This document shows, in pieces, positions 45,664 to 54,141 of a stretch of 64,000 bases of DNA. The notes beneath the pieces are model-generated. The model ran no database searches, was not told the origin of the DNA, and worked only from the letters and a program-made list of their open reading frames with translations. Position 1 is the stretch's first letter. Each line of letters opens with the position of its first letter. A program made the position numbers and the translations under genes. Location of the stretch: positions 3,558,001 through 3,622,000 of the forward strand of contig CP026657.1 in NCBI GenBank assembly GCA_023525915.1, written 5' to 3'. The stretch is from Acetispira formosa (nom. nud.) (lineage in GTDB: Bacteria > Desulfobacterota > Desulfarculia > Adiutricales > Adiutricaceae).

Positions 45664-46539
45664 TTATTTCAGTTCTCCAGCCAGCCTTTTCAAATGCTCG
45701 ACATAAATATCCGCCCAGGAATCCAGACTCCCCAGACCTGTCAGTCTCACGGAAACCTCAAAGCCGCGGCTCTTGAATTTTCCGGCCCAGCTTTCTGTTC
45801 CCTCAGCCGCCATGTCCTTTTTGGCATGTTCGCCGGCCACCACCATCAATGGCGCTAAAACCACCCTTCGGACCCCGCCGCCTTTAACCACCGCCTCCAG
45901 CACTCTGTCTGGTCCCGGCTCGCCCTCCACCAGGCCAATATGAACATGGGGACCGTGGAGCCGCCGCAATTCACGCTCCAGGTCCCCATAAACCGTCATT
46001 TTCATATGCTCGTTGCCGTGGCCCATCAGCACCAGCGCTCCGCCCTCGTTGACCGCGTCAAAGGCCAGCGGCCCCAGGGCCTCGGCCGCCCGACTGATGT
46101 AGTTCGCGCTCCCGTCTCCCAGGGCCGGTTCGCCCAGGGCGATGAGAGGAAACGGACGCATTGACGGCTGCTGGGTGCGTATGCCCGCCAATTGCTCCAC
46201 CAGTGATTTCAAATCAAGGTATTCCGACCCTTCAGCCACATGGAGCGACTGGACCAGAACCGGACAGGGGCCATTCTCCTGAAGCGCCGCCAGAGTGCTC
46301 AGGGGATTGAGAACGCCGTAAAAATCATCCAGGCCGGGGTGGGCGGCCTGGAATTCACAGTCGCCGGAGCGTTTGCGCCATATCCGCCGGATAAAGCCGG
46401 AAGTGAAGGCCAGGCGCACCTCTATATTCGGGAATGACAGCGCCACCCGCTGTTTGATGTTTATCAGCGCTGTCAGGGCCTCCGGGTCGCTGGTGCCAAA
46501 GGCGGCTAAAACAATGGCGGGAGACGGCTGCGTTTTCAT
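45664..46539 (-). CDS. cbiK: Sirohydrochlorin cobaltochelatase, CbiK type
   Basis: Class II chelatase that inserts cobalt (or iron) into sirohydrochlorin for anaerobic B12 or siroheme synthesis. Motifs: IVLAAFGTSDPEA at the N-terminus, LVQSLHVAEGSEY, catalytic histidine in VLMGHGNEH, and second histidine in APLMVVAGEHAKKDM. 291 residues; no signal peptide, so cytosolic, unlike the periplasmic CbiK(P) of some sulfate reducers. Its ATG overlaps the maf stop as ATGA, making it the last gene of a four-gene operon otherwise unrelated to B12. Confidence 0.93.
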   Translation of the reverse strand: MKTQPSPAIVLAAFGTSDPEALTALINIKQRVALSFPNIEVRLAFTSGFIRRIWRKRSGDCEFQAAHPGLDDFYGVLNPLSTLAALQENGPCPVLVQSLHVAEGSEYLDLKSLVEQLAGIRTQQPSMRPFPLIALGEPALGDGSANYISRAAEALGPLAFDAVNEGGALVLMGHGNEHMKMTVYGDLERELRRLHGPHVHIGLVEGEPGPDRVLEAVVKGGGVRRVVLAPLMVVAGEHAKKDMAAEGTESWAGKFKSRGFEVSVRLTGLGSLDSWADIYVEHLKRLAGELK

Positions 46540-47144
46540 ATTTCCAGAGCTTCACTGGCGAATGAGGCCCGCCCGAAGTTGTTCAGAACCGCCAGAACTT
46601 CCGTCATTGGAAGGCCGATGACGTTGGTGTGGGAACCCTCAATAGTCTCGATCAGAAAGCCGCCGTCACCCTGAAGGCCATAGGCCCCGGCCTTGTCCAG
46701 ACCTTCACCGGTAGCCACATAGTTGGCTATCTCCCGCTCCGTCAGTCTGCGGAAAGTCACCCGGCTCAATACCGAACTTAGGCTGAGAACATCGCCGTTT
46801 TCCGCCAGACAAAAAGCTGTCACCACATTGTGCGTCTGGCCGCTCAGGTCTCTGAGGTGCCGCGCGGCTTCCTCCGGGCCGGAAGGTTTGTCGAAGACCC
46901 GGTCTCCTATGAATACCATCGTATCCGCCGCCAGCACCGGCCGCCCCGGATGCGTCCGGGCCAGCGCTTTCTCCCGGGCCAGCCGGTGAACGAAATCAAG
47001 CGGCGGCTCACCCGGCTGACGGCTCTCATCAATATCCGGCGGACTGACGTCAAATTCCAGCCCGGCCATTTTCAAAAGTCCCGCCCTTCGCGGTGAAGCG
47101 GAAGCCAAAACCATCGTTGGCTGTCTTTGTACATTGACACGCAC
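46536..47144 (-). CDS. maf: Maf-family nucleotide pyrophosphatase
   Basis: House-cleaning NTP pyrophosphatase. VLASASPRRAGLLKMAGLEF is the family signature. VLAADTMVFIGDRVFDKPSG, TFRRLTEREIANYVATGEGL and DKAGAYGLQGDGGFLIETIE follow. 202 residues. A GTG at 47144 has AAGGGTG upstream; ATG at 47114, ten codons on, begins nearer the usual family start. Overlaps cbiK. Confidence 0.95.
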   Translation of the reverse strand: MRVNVQRQPTMVLASASPRRAGLLKMAGLEFDVSPPDIDESRQPGEPPLDFVHRLAREKALARTHPGRPVLAADTMVFIGDRVFDKPSGPEEAARHLRDLSGQTHNVVTAFCLAENGDVLSLSSVLSRVTFRRLTEREIANYVATGEGLDKAGAYGLQGDGGFLIETIEGSHTNVIGLPMTEVLAVLNNFGRASFASEALEI

Positions 47145-47191
47145 TGGTAATCACCCTTTCAAGGCAGGTTGGCGATGCGCCGTTAAAAAAA

Positions 47192-48616
47192 TCATATTCC
47201 AAAAATCCTGTAGGCATTGGCCGTGGTCAGGCTGGCGGCCTCATTGAGGCTGAGGCCACGAGCCTCGGCTATGGTGTTTAAATGGTAAATTAAATAAGAG
47301 GGTTCATTGCGTTTACCCCGGAACGGCGCGGGCGCCATATAGGGCGCGTCCGTCTCCACCAGCAGCCGGTCGGCCGGGATTTTAGCCGCCACTTCCCGCA
47401 GTTCTTCGGATTTGGGAAATGTCACCACTCCCGGCAGGGAAAGGTAAAAACCCAGATCCAGATAGGCCGAAGCCTCTTCCCAGCCCCTGGTGAAACAGTG
47501 AATAATCCCTGGCCGCTTCAAGCGCGGAGCATACTTTTTCAACAGGCGGTAAGTATCGTCAAAAGCGTCACGACTGTGAATTACGATCGGCAAATCCAGA
47601 CCGGTCGCCGCTTCCAGCAGTTTCTCAAAGGCCGCCAGTTGGCACTCGCGGCTGGAATGCATCAGGCAGAAATCCAGGCCGATCTCCCCAAATCCCAGAA
47701 CCTCCGGCCGCCCGGCCAGCTCCATGAGAGCCTGAAAACCTTCTTCACTCATGTCCTTGACGTCATGGGGATGCCAGCCCACAATGGGGTGCACGTCCGC
47801 CAAAGAAGCGGCCCGCTCAATCACCTGCCGGGAGTGCTCCGCATCCAGGCCGACATCCATTATAGCCCGCACCCCGACCCGCCGGGCCCTCTCCAGAACT
47901 TCCGCCAAATCCCCTTCGAAACCTTTCACCGACAGGTGGCAGTGCGAATCCACAATCCGCGGCATCTGGTCACGGATAAGTTCGCGGCGGTGAAGCTCCT
48001 CAATGATGGCCTCAGTAATATCCTCCGGCGACTGCCGACCATCCAGCCGAATTAGGTTAGGCAGTTCCAGTTCATTAAAAACGCGCCGGACCCCGGCTTG
48101 ATACTCCGCCCCCTCAAAGGCCGGATCGGCCTCCTGCCCGGTGCGTTCAGCCAGACGCTCCTGCCCCAGCTCCAGCGGCACATCCAGAACGACAATCAGG
48201 TCAGGCCAGGGAAAATCCTTGTTCAGGGCCATGATCCGGTCCGCCGTCAGCCCGCGCGGCGACTGGTAGGCAATATTACTGACGATGTAGCGGTCCGCCA
48301 CCACCGGGCGCCCGGCCCGGAGGGCTGGGACGATGTTGCCGGCCACATCCTCGGCCCGATCGCGCACGAAAAGCTCGGCCTCCAGGGCCGGGGCCATTTC
48401 TTCCCGCTCCTTGACGCTAAGGCCGCGCAGTTTCTGGCCCCACTGCCCACTGGTCGGCTCCCTGACCGCCGCCGGGGAAAGGCCCAACTCGGCCAGCCTG
48501 GCCGTCAGACGGGCGGCCTGGGTGCTTTTGCCGGCCCCGTCTATGCCTTCCAGGGCGATAAAGAAGCCCCGGTTAAGCCCCGGGGCCAATATTTCCATCT
48601 CTTTGCGGTAATTCAT
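47192..48616 (-). CDS. tmk: Thymidylate kinase - TatD hydrolase fusion
   Basis: A 474-residue fusion of two normally separate proteins. N-terminal thymidylate kinase (about 18-215) phosphorylates dTMP: P-loop GIDGAGKST (24-32), DRYIVSNIAYQ and LID-like RTGQEADPAFEG. C-terminal TatD metal-dependent hydrolase (about 218-474) has DSHCHL, GEIGLDFCLMHSS, IVIHSRDAFDDTY, IHCFTRGW and VETDAPYMAPAPFRG. All metal-ligand blocks are intact. No stop or frameshift separates the halves; the joint is RRELIRDQMPRIVDSHCHL. ATG at 48616 starts 1 bp after the upstream stop codon; ATG at 48598 is an alternative. Confidence 0.95.
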   Translation of the reverse strand: MNYRKEMEILAPGLNRGFFIALEGIDGAGKSTQAARLTARLAELGLSPAAVREPTSGQWGQKLRGLSVKEREEMAPALEAELFVRDRAEDVAGNIVPALRAGRPVVADRYIVSNIAYQSPRGLTADRIMALNKDFPWPDLIVVLDVPLELGQERLAERTGQEADPAFEGAEYQAGVRRVFNELELPNLIRLDGRQSPEDITEAIIEELHRRELIRDQMPRIVDSHCHLSVKGFEGDLAEVLERARRVGVRAIMDVGLDAEHSRQVIERAASLADVHPIVGWHPHDVKDMSEEGFQALMELAGRPEVLGFGEIGLDFCLMHSSRECQLAAFEKLLEAATGLDLPIVIHSRDAFDDTYRLLKKYAPRLKRPGIIHCFTRGWEEASAYLDLGFYLSLPGVVTFPKSEELREVAAKIPADRLLVETDAPYMAPAPFRGKRNEPSYLIYHLNTIAEARGLSLNEAASLTTANAYRIFGI

Positions 48617-48617
48617 T

Positions 48618-49208
48618 TCAATCAACTATGTTAAAGGGCTTGTCCAACTGCACGGATTTGCTCTGGTCCAGATTGTCGGTGAGCGTAACGCGCATGGTAT
48701 AGGCCCCGGCCGGCAGACCCTGGATTCCGATGGTCATCACCAGCATGGTCTCGGTGCTGAAAGTGCGATAGCCGCTCTGTTCATAGGGGCCAAGGTTTTT
48801 CTGCCCGCCCAGCACCCGGCCGGTGGAATCAAGAATATCAAAAGCCCCGATAATGGAATAGCGATAGGTGTCGCCCTCTTTCAGCTGGGTGAAGCCAATT
48901 GGCTCACAATAGAGAATCAACGGCTCCGGACTCTTGAAATCCTCACCGGTCTTGGGCTGATAGGTACCGAAATTTTCAGGCTGGCTGGTGACAAAGGCAA
49001 CATTGCGAACCCCCAGCGGAGCCTTGCGCCACAAGTTCTCCTGGGCCGCCCACAAGGCGTCCAGGGCGCCGATGTGATCCCCCGCGGCATATGCGTTCAC
49101 AGCCTGGGAGAGCTCCAGGGCTATGGGGTCTTCCTGGGCGAAAGCGGCGGTCTGAATACCGGCGGCCAGCATTATGGCGACGGCAAAAGAACATATTTTT
49201 GACTTCAT
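48618..49208 (-). CDS. Secreted protein of unknown function
   Basis: A 196-residue exported protein: signal peptide ICSFAVAIMLAAGIQTAAFA cleaved before QEDPIA. A helical first part (LSQAVNAYAAGDHIGALDAL) and a beta-rich second part follow, with FDILDSTGRVLGGQKNLGPY and LPAGAYTMRVTLTDNLDQSK. The latter resembles an immunoglobulin-like or substrate-binding sandwich. I do not recognise the family. First gene of the operon with tmk-tatD, maf and cbiK, divergent from a lipoprotein gene. Confidence 0.75.
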   Translation of the reverse strand: MKSKICSFAVAIMLAAGIQTAAFAQEDPIALELSQAVNAYAAGDHIGALDALWAAQENLWRKAPLGVRNVAFVTSQPENFGTYQPKTGEDFKSPEPLILYCEPIGFTQLKEGDTYRYSIIGAFDILDSTGRVLGGQKNLGPYEQSGYRTFSTETMLVMTIGIQGLPAGAYTMRVTLTDNLDQSKSVQLDKPFNIVD

Positions 49209-49293
49209 GGCTAAAACACCTTTCTCATTTATCTTAATTTTGTTATTATACTATAGATAAACACAAGAGACAATCGACATTCGGAGGTGTTTA

Positions 49294-50163
49294 ATGATTC
49301 GCCGTATTGCCCTGATCCTGGCCGCTCTGGGGTTGGCCGCCGCCCTGGGAGGCTGTTCCACGCCCATTTGGGGCGGAAAACCCAAATACATTACCGATTT
49401 TAACGAAGTTGCCCTCATGAGCGGCGGTAAGGGAGTGGTGATGCTCCACGCGACCAATCGCGGCGGACTCATAGCCACCCGCTGGCTTAAAATCGATGAT
49501 CCCAACGTGCGCCGCAGTTTCACGGTCTTCCGCAGCAACCGCCACCGGGGCCTCGATTCCATGAAGGATTACGACGTGGTGACGGTCGAACCCGGAACCT
49601 ACGCCCTCTATTCAGTCTATTCCAACTGCGAGGAGGGCCTCCGGCCCAGCTCCACCGAGATGGATGAACCCTGGCGCGAATCCGTGGCCACCCAGTTGGG
49701 TATGGTCTCCTGGCTGCGCACCTGGAAACCGGGCGACGTCTCCACCAGCGTGGGGGCCTGGGGCTCCAGCGGCGGACGGGCCGGGATTGGCGTGGGCATA
49801 GGCATGAGTCTGGACGGCATGGCCGGAACCCCCAGCCAGCCGGTGGCCATCTGCAACCTCCAAAGCCAGGGGGTACGCAATGGCGAAGCTTTGCTGGCGA
49901 CCGTCACGGTCCGCCCGGGCGAGTTGGTTTATGCCGGTGAGCTGGCCATCGACTATGGCGATGACGGCAACTGCGACGAATCCGGCAACTGGATGACCGA
50001 CAACCAGAAGCGCAGCTACTGCGGGGCGGGCTGGATGACGGTCCAGGTGACCGACGCCTATTCACGCCTGGCCAAACCTTTTATCGATAAGGAACTTGGA
50101 GCGGCCGCCGGTTCCAGAGCGGTGGTTCGCCTGGCCGTGCCCGGAAAGCTGGTCGGCCGCTGA
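49294..50163 (+). CDS. Lipoprotein of unknown function
   Basis: A 289-residue protein with a lipobox (ALGGC, Cys21) after a hydrophobic signal. It has GGKGVVMLHATNRGG, VEPGTYALYSVYSNCEEG and a glycine-rich stretch GRAGIGVGIGMSLDG. A later region has several aspartates and cysteines (GDDGNCDESGNW). No known domain recognised. SD GGAGG seven bases before the ATG. A 30-bp perfect palindrome terminates it. The 85-bp divergent spacer must carry promoters for both directions. Confidence 0.78.
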   Translation: MIRRIALILAALGLAAALGGCSTPIWGGKPKYITDFNEVALMSGGKGVVMLHATNRGGLIATRWLKIDDPNVRRSFTVFRSNRHRGLDSMKDYDVVTVEPGTYALYSVYSNCEEGLRPSSTEMDEPWRESVATQLGMVSWLRTWKPGDVSTSVGAWGSSGGRAGIGVGIGMSLDGMAGTPSQPVAICNLQSQGVRNGEALLATVTVRPGELVYAGELAIDYGDDGNCDESGNWMTDNQKRSYCGAGWMTVQVTDAYSRLAKPFIDKELGAAAGSRAVVRLAVPGKLVGR

Positions 50164-50188
50164 TACCAGCGAGAACGCCGATCGTCCA

Positions 50189-50218
50189 ATCAAAAGCTCC
50201 CGGCCGGGAGCTTTTGAT
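50189..50218 (+). terminator. Terminator of the lipoprotein gene
   Basis: Perfect 30-bp palindrome, ATCAAAAGCTCCCGG and its complement, 25 bp after the stop. The T-run lies inside the arm. Confidence 0.8.
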
Positions 50219-50321
50219 ATTAACCAGGCACGACATACCACCGAGCGGGCTCCCGCGGCTTGCATAAACCGCGAGCGGTTGTTATATATATTGCATCATG
50301 AGCCCAAGGAAAGGATTTTTT

Positions 50322-51185
50322 ATGTCTTCATATATGAAACCGCTGAAGAAAAAGCTTCGCTTCGAAGTCAACCTGGTGGAACACTGCAACCTCAACTGCA
50401 TAGGCTGTGACCACTTCTCCCCAGTGGCGGAGGAGGGGTTCACCGATGTGGATAAATATGAAAGAGACCTGATAAGGCTGTCGGAACTGTTTGGTGATGA
50501 TGTCTCGTCCATCACCCTGGTGGGGGGGGAGCCGCTGATGCATCCCCAGCTTATTGAATTTATAAAGCGCTCGCGCCGTCATTTTCCCAAGACCGGCCTG
50601 GGGCTGTTCACCAACGGGATACTCCTGACCAGAATGCCGGCCCAATTCTGGGAAGCCTGCCGGGATGAGAAAGTGGTGATCATCATCACCAACTACCCCA
50701 TTAAAATTGACAACGACAAAATCAGGCAACTGACTGGCGAATACGGCATTCAGCTGGATTATTCCTGGGAAAACAAGCTGAAAACCATGCACAAGCTGGT
50801 GCTGGACCCGGAGGGTAAGGGTGATGTTGATTACAATTTTAAAAAATGCTATCGCAGTAATTCCTGTATTTTCCTGCAGGATGGGCGTCTTTATACCTGC
50901 ACCGTCGCGCCCACGGCTCACCACCTGAACAAACATTTTGATCAGAAACTGGAGATGAGCGAAAAGGACTCCATTGATATATACCAGGCGCAAAGCGCAA
51001 ATGAGATCCTGGAATTCCTGCGCCGCCCCATTCCCTTCTGCCGCTATTGCGACATGCATACCAAGATAAAGGGCATAACCTGGAAACAATCTGACAAAAA
51101 GCTGACAGAATGGTACCTGACGGATGAAGAAAAGAAGAAGCGCGATTTCTGGCGCAAGGTACGAGGTATCTTCGGTCGAAAATAG
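50322..51185 (+). CDS. Radical SAM protein with extra C-terminal cysteines
   Basis: A 287-residue radical S-adenosylmethionine enzyme. The CxxxCxxC cluster motif is CNLNCIGC, followed by GGEPLMHP and the barrel. The C-terminal region has further cysteines (FKKCYRSNSCIFL, YTCTVAP, FCRYCDMH) that could bind an auxiliary iron-sulfur cluster, SPASM-like. The substrate is unknown; relatives with GCDHFSP often accompany glycan or small-molecule genes, but none is adjacent. The start is set by AAGGAAAGGA before ATG at 50322. It is monocistronic and directly upstream of tRNA-Ser. Confidence 0.88.
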   Translation: MSSYMKPLKKKLRFEVNLVEHCNLNCIGCDHFSPVAEEGFTDVDKYERDLIRLSELFGDDVSSITLVGGEPLMHPQLIEFIKRSRRHFPKTGLGLFTNGILLTRMPAQFWEACRDEKVVIIITNYPIKIDNDKIRQLTGEYGIQLDYSWENKLKTMHKLVLDPEGKGDVDYNFKKCYRSNSCIFLQDGRLYTCTVAPTAHHLNKHFDQKLEMSEKDSIDIYQAQSANEILEFLRRPIPFCRYCDMHTKIKGITWKQSDKKLTEWYLTDEEKKKRDFWRKVRGIFGRK

Positions 51186-51230
51186 CGCGTCGGCCGGTTC
51201 TGTCCAGCAGAAAATTGTTCTCCATTCTAG

Positions 51231-51259
51231 TTGACGGACAGAAGAAAAGAATATATACT
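51231..51259 (+). promoter_or_regulatory. Promoter of tRNA-Ser
   Basis: TTGACG (51231-51236), 17-bp spacer, TATACT (51254-51259). It lies about 50 bp upstream of the mature tRNA. Confidence 0.8.
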
Positions 51260-51310
51260 AGTAAAGTTATGGTCGGCTGAATATAACCATATGCAGTCAC
51301 CGCAAAAAGC

Positions 51311-51404
51311 GGAGAGGTACCGAAGTGGCCGTAACGGGGACGACTCGAAATCGTCTTGTCGGTGATGAGCCGGCACGTGGGTTCGAATCCCACCCTCTCC
51401 GCCA
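51311..51404 (+). tRNA. tRNA-Ser (anticodon CGA)
   Basis: Acceptor stem GGAGAGG/CCTCTCC, encoded CCA, anticodon stem GACGA/TCGTC with loop CTCGAAA (anticodon CGA, reading UCG). A long variable arm and T-arm GTGGG-TTCGAAT-CCCAC complete a class II serine tRNA of 94 bases. Its 3' end is the likely attachment site of the island that follows. Confidence 0.96.
51385..51400 (+). other. Candidate attL in the tRNA-Ser 3' end
   Basis: GAATCCCACCCTCTCC in the tRNA recurs as GAATCCCGCCCTCGCC at 54309-54324 (14 of 16 bases). A further GGTTCGAATCCC match lies at 54172-54183. Such direct repeats typically flank islands integrated at a tRNA 3' end. Confidence 0.45.
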
Positions 51405-51441
51405 ATGATTAATTTTTTATAGTCCCATATCATCCATTTTT

Positions 51442-51482
51442 AACCCGCAAAGCTAGATAAAACATAGCTTTGCGGGTTTTTA
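51442..51482 (+). terminator. Terminator of tRNA-Ser
   Basis: Perfect 14-bp stem AACCCGCAAAGCTA/TAGCTTTGCGGGTT, nine-base loop, followed by TTTTA. Confidence 0.9.
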
Positions 51483-51608
51483 TTTATGTATGTCGTCTCA
51501 TGCAGTCCATTGATATCACGTAAAAAAAGAGGTAACAATTGGCTCTCCGGCCCTCATTGTGGAGGTAACCGACATTTGAAGGGGTAACCTTGGAGAAGGG
51601 GGTTCTTG

Positions 51609-52121
51609 ATGACTGACGAGACAACGCCTCTCAGGGTGAAAAATAAAAACGGTCATGGCCTGACTGACGTTAAGAGCCGAGGTTTGAAGCCCACGGTCGT
51701 CGTAAAAGGCGAACTTGTCAGAAAGCGGTATCCCGATGGTAACGGTCTCTTTCTGGTGGTTAGCCCCGCCGGGTCAAAGTGGTGGGATATCGGTGCGTTC
51801 GAGGGTAAAAAGACCTGTATAGGCTTTGGGGTCTACTCCGTCATTACTCTGGCCATGGCGCGGGAAAAACACCTTTCAGCAAGGTGGGAACTTGCGGAAG
51901 GGCGCAACCCGTCCGCCATGGGAAAGAAAGACAAATGGAATGAAGCTAAGGTCAAGTCATCCGCCGAATCTACTGAAGCTGCCTCCGTGGCTTTTAAAAC
52001 ACATCTTCCTTCCTTTGACGTACGACCACATCAGGTAAGATATTGTTATTTTGCCTGTTGTTTTTTTATCAGGTGCATTGGTATGGATTTTTTATCCAGG
52101 AGTTGGTCTATTTCTACATAA
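51609..52121 (+). pseudogene. Truncated tyrosine integrase (P4-type N-terminal domain only)
   Basis: Residues about 12-100 match the arm-binding N-terminal domain (DUF4102) of P4-type integrases: GLTDVKSRGLKPT, YPDGNGLFLVVSPAGSKWWD, IGFGVYSVITLAMAREKHLS and LAEGRNPSA. The core-binding and catalytic domains with the R-H-R-Y residues are missing. After about residue 140 the frame runs into unrelated AT-rich DNA. It is therefore a remnant. Three GGTAAC repeats (51531, 51564, 51583) lie between the tRNA and this gene and may be old arm-type sites. SD GGAG and G-run upstream of ATG 51609. Confidence 0.85.
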
Positions 52122-52274
52122 ACTACAAATTTATGACATTAAGAAAATCTAAATTACTAATCTTTATAAATATTCATTTTATTGCCAACCTCTTCGTAGG
52201 TATGTTATTCTTAATAATATTCAACAAATCATTCCATAGCTTCCATCTTTTTGAATCTTTCAGGTTATTGTGCT

Positions 52275-53597
52275 ATGTCAAAAACTTATTGGTCATATAA
52301 GGCAAATTTGAAGTTTGTTCATCGAATGCGTGATCCGATCTATGGTTTCATACCTTTGACACAGCTTGAAATGGATATTATCGATACGCCAATTTTTCAG
52401 AGGCTGAGACGGGTGCACCAACTGGCACTTACCAAGTATGTCTATCCTTCCGCCGAACATTCACGCTTTGTGCATTCCATAGGTGTAATGCACTGTGCTT
52501 CGCTTATTTATGAAGGCATTTTTAACCACAAAGATACCGTCGCTTATATGGAGCCAAATGAGAAAAAATTACAAACACTTCGCTTGGCGGCATTATTGCA
52601 CGATATCGGTCATTTACCGTTTTCACACGCGGCGGAGGAACAGTTATTGCCGCCAGGCTTTGGCCACGAAGACCTCAGTGGCTATATCATTACTGAACAT
52701 AATCAAATATCGGACAGCATAAAGAAATACGGATGTGACCCCAAACTGGTGGCCATGCTTTTAACAAAAATGCCAACTTATGATTTTAAGCTCGAACATG
52801 ATATCATTTCGGGAAACCTTGATGCTGACAGAGCTGATTATCTTTTGCGCGATTCTAGGATGTGTGGAGTATGCTATGGTGAATACGATTTTGCCAGATT
52901 TCTCCACATGTTTGCTGCCATTATGGATACTAACCGTCACTATAAGTTGTTCGTAGGCGAAAGCGATCTCTGGCAGGCCGAATCGCTTTTGATAGCCAGA
53001 TATCATTACAATCTTCAAGTGCCATATCACAGAACCAGATCCGGATTCGACATAGCCTTGAGGCAATTTATTAAATCTGTCGATAATGAGGTGGGATTTA
53101 TTGAAACAGACGGAAATTTTATAAAAAGCATGGACTTTGATAAGTTTATCAACTACGATGATTACAGTATTATGGAAAAAGCCAAAACCAGTTCAAATTG
53201 CTGGGCCGATTATATATTACGTAAAAACCATTTGAGGGTACTGCTGGATACAACTTCCCATATTGATAACAGCGCCGAAAACTTTGCGGGCATGGTCGCT
53301 CGGCTGAATGAGGCGGGATTAACTGCTGAAGAAGACTATTTCATACAACAGCAGGCTGTGCCTGTACTAAAGGGTGCGGTTAACCAATTGGAAGAACCTG
53401 AAGACACCCTCTCTTCCACTCCACCTTATGGCAGCATTTACCTTCTAAGCAAAAATGAAACGAATCCTGTCGACATCTGTGATAGATCATGGATCTTCAA
53501 GCAATTTACCGAAAAACCTTTGAATATTTACAGAATTTATGTTACAATTCAAAAAAGAGAAATTGCGCAAAGAGCAATGGGGAGCAATCAATCATGA
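52275..53597 (+). CDS. HD-domain phosphohydrolase (SAMHD1/YwfO-like, possible dNTPase)
   Basis: A 440-residue HD-superfamily protein. The metal-binding residues are visible: His67 in SRFVHSIGVMH, His109-Asp110 in LLHDIGHLPFSH, and the late Asp in GNLDADRADYLLRDS. The opening RMRDPIYGFIPLTQLE and FQRLRRVHQL are typical of the dGTPase/SAMHD1-like group that hydrolyses dNTPs; the substrate here is inferred. The gene is visibly AT-richer than its surroundings, consistent with transfer. ATG at 52275 lacks a strong SD; ATG at 52326 is possible. It overlaps the next gene by ATGA, so the two form one operon. Confidence 0.88.
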   Translation: MSKTYWSYKANLKFVHRMRDPIYGFIPLTQLEMDIIDTPIFQRLRRVHQLALTKYVYPSAEHSRFVHSIGVMHCASLIYEGIFNHKDTVAYMEPNEKKLQTLRLAALLHDIGHLPFSHAAEEQLLPPGFGHEDLSGYIITEHNQISDSIKKYGCDPKLVAMLLTKMPTYDFKLEHDIISGNLDADRADYLLRDSRMCGVCYGEYDFARFLHMFAAIMDTNRHYKLFVGESDLWQAESLLIARYHYNLQVPYHRTRSGFDIALRQFIKSVDNEVGFIETDGNFIKSMDFDKFINYDDYSIMEKAKTSSNCWADYILRKNHLRVLLDTTSHIDNSAENFAGMVARLNEAGLTAEEDYFIQQQAVPVLKGAVNQLEEPEDTLSSTPPYGSIYLLSKNETNPVDICDRSWIFKQFTEKPLNIYRIYVTIQKREIAQRAMGSNQS

Positions 53598-54106
53598 ACA
53601 CTTACTCTCGCAACGTCATTACCCAGACCCTGAGTGTGCTACAGGGCAAGGATGTACGAAGAGATAAGGTTATGCTTCACAAATTCCTTTTTTTTATGGA
53701 TTTTATGGGGCTCCCGACTGGTTTAAGATTTGAACCTTATACCTATGGTCCATTCTCTTTTGATCTGGCCAACAATTTAGATTTCATGTGTCTTTCTGGT
53801 GAGATTTCATTTACAGGCAATAATTATAACACTATTACAGAAGTTAAAGATTTAAACTTTTGTCAGGTCATCACCGATTATTATGATCGTTTTGTTCAGT
53901 CTGTGGGGGAGCTAAGTTTCTCCGCCTTGGAATGTGTTGGGACTCTGCTTTATTGTGTCTTGGCTCTTAAAAAATCTGGCGGCGGCTTGGGTGATGGGCA
54001 AATTATTGAAGAATTTAAAAAATGGAAGGGTGATAAATATACAGATGATACGATTCGAAACTATTTGGCTCGCCTTTATTCAGCCGGAGTTATCAATCAT
54101 TGTTAA
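53594..54106 (+). CDS. YwgA / Panacea (DUF4065)-like protein
   Basis: A 170-residue protein translationally coupled (ATGA) to the HD gene, with GGGGAG upstream. RRDKVMLHKFLFFMDFMGLP followed by LRFEPYTYGPFSFDLANNLD follows the layout of the YwgA/SocA-like family related to the Panacea domain, in which a K-x-LYL helix is followed by an aromatic YGP-[FY]-S turn. A C-terminal helical part (IIEEFKKWKGDKYTDDTIRN) resembles a winged helix. Panacea proteins are antitoxins in several toxin-antitoxin systems, and in Bacillus ywfO and ywgA are neighbours as I recall. Role here is inference. Confidence 0.55.
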   Translation: MNTYSRNVITQTLSVLQGKDVRRDKVMLHKFLFFMDFMGLPTGLRFEPYTYGPFSFDLANNLDFMCLSGEISFTGNNYNTITEVKDLNFCQVITDYYDRFVQSVGELSFSALECVGTLLYCVLALKKSGGGLGDGQIIEEFKKWKGDKYTDDTIRNYLARLYSAGVINHC

Positions 54107-54117
54107 GCATCTTTGTA

Positions 54118-54141
54118 AACCCGGCTTCGGCCGGGTTTTTT
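54118..54141 (+). terminator. Terminator of the HD/YwgA-like operon
   Basis: Stem AACCCGGC-TTCG-GCCGGGTT with a stable tetraloop followed by T6. Confidence 0.92.
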
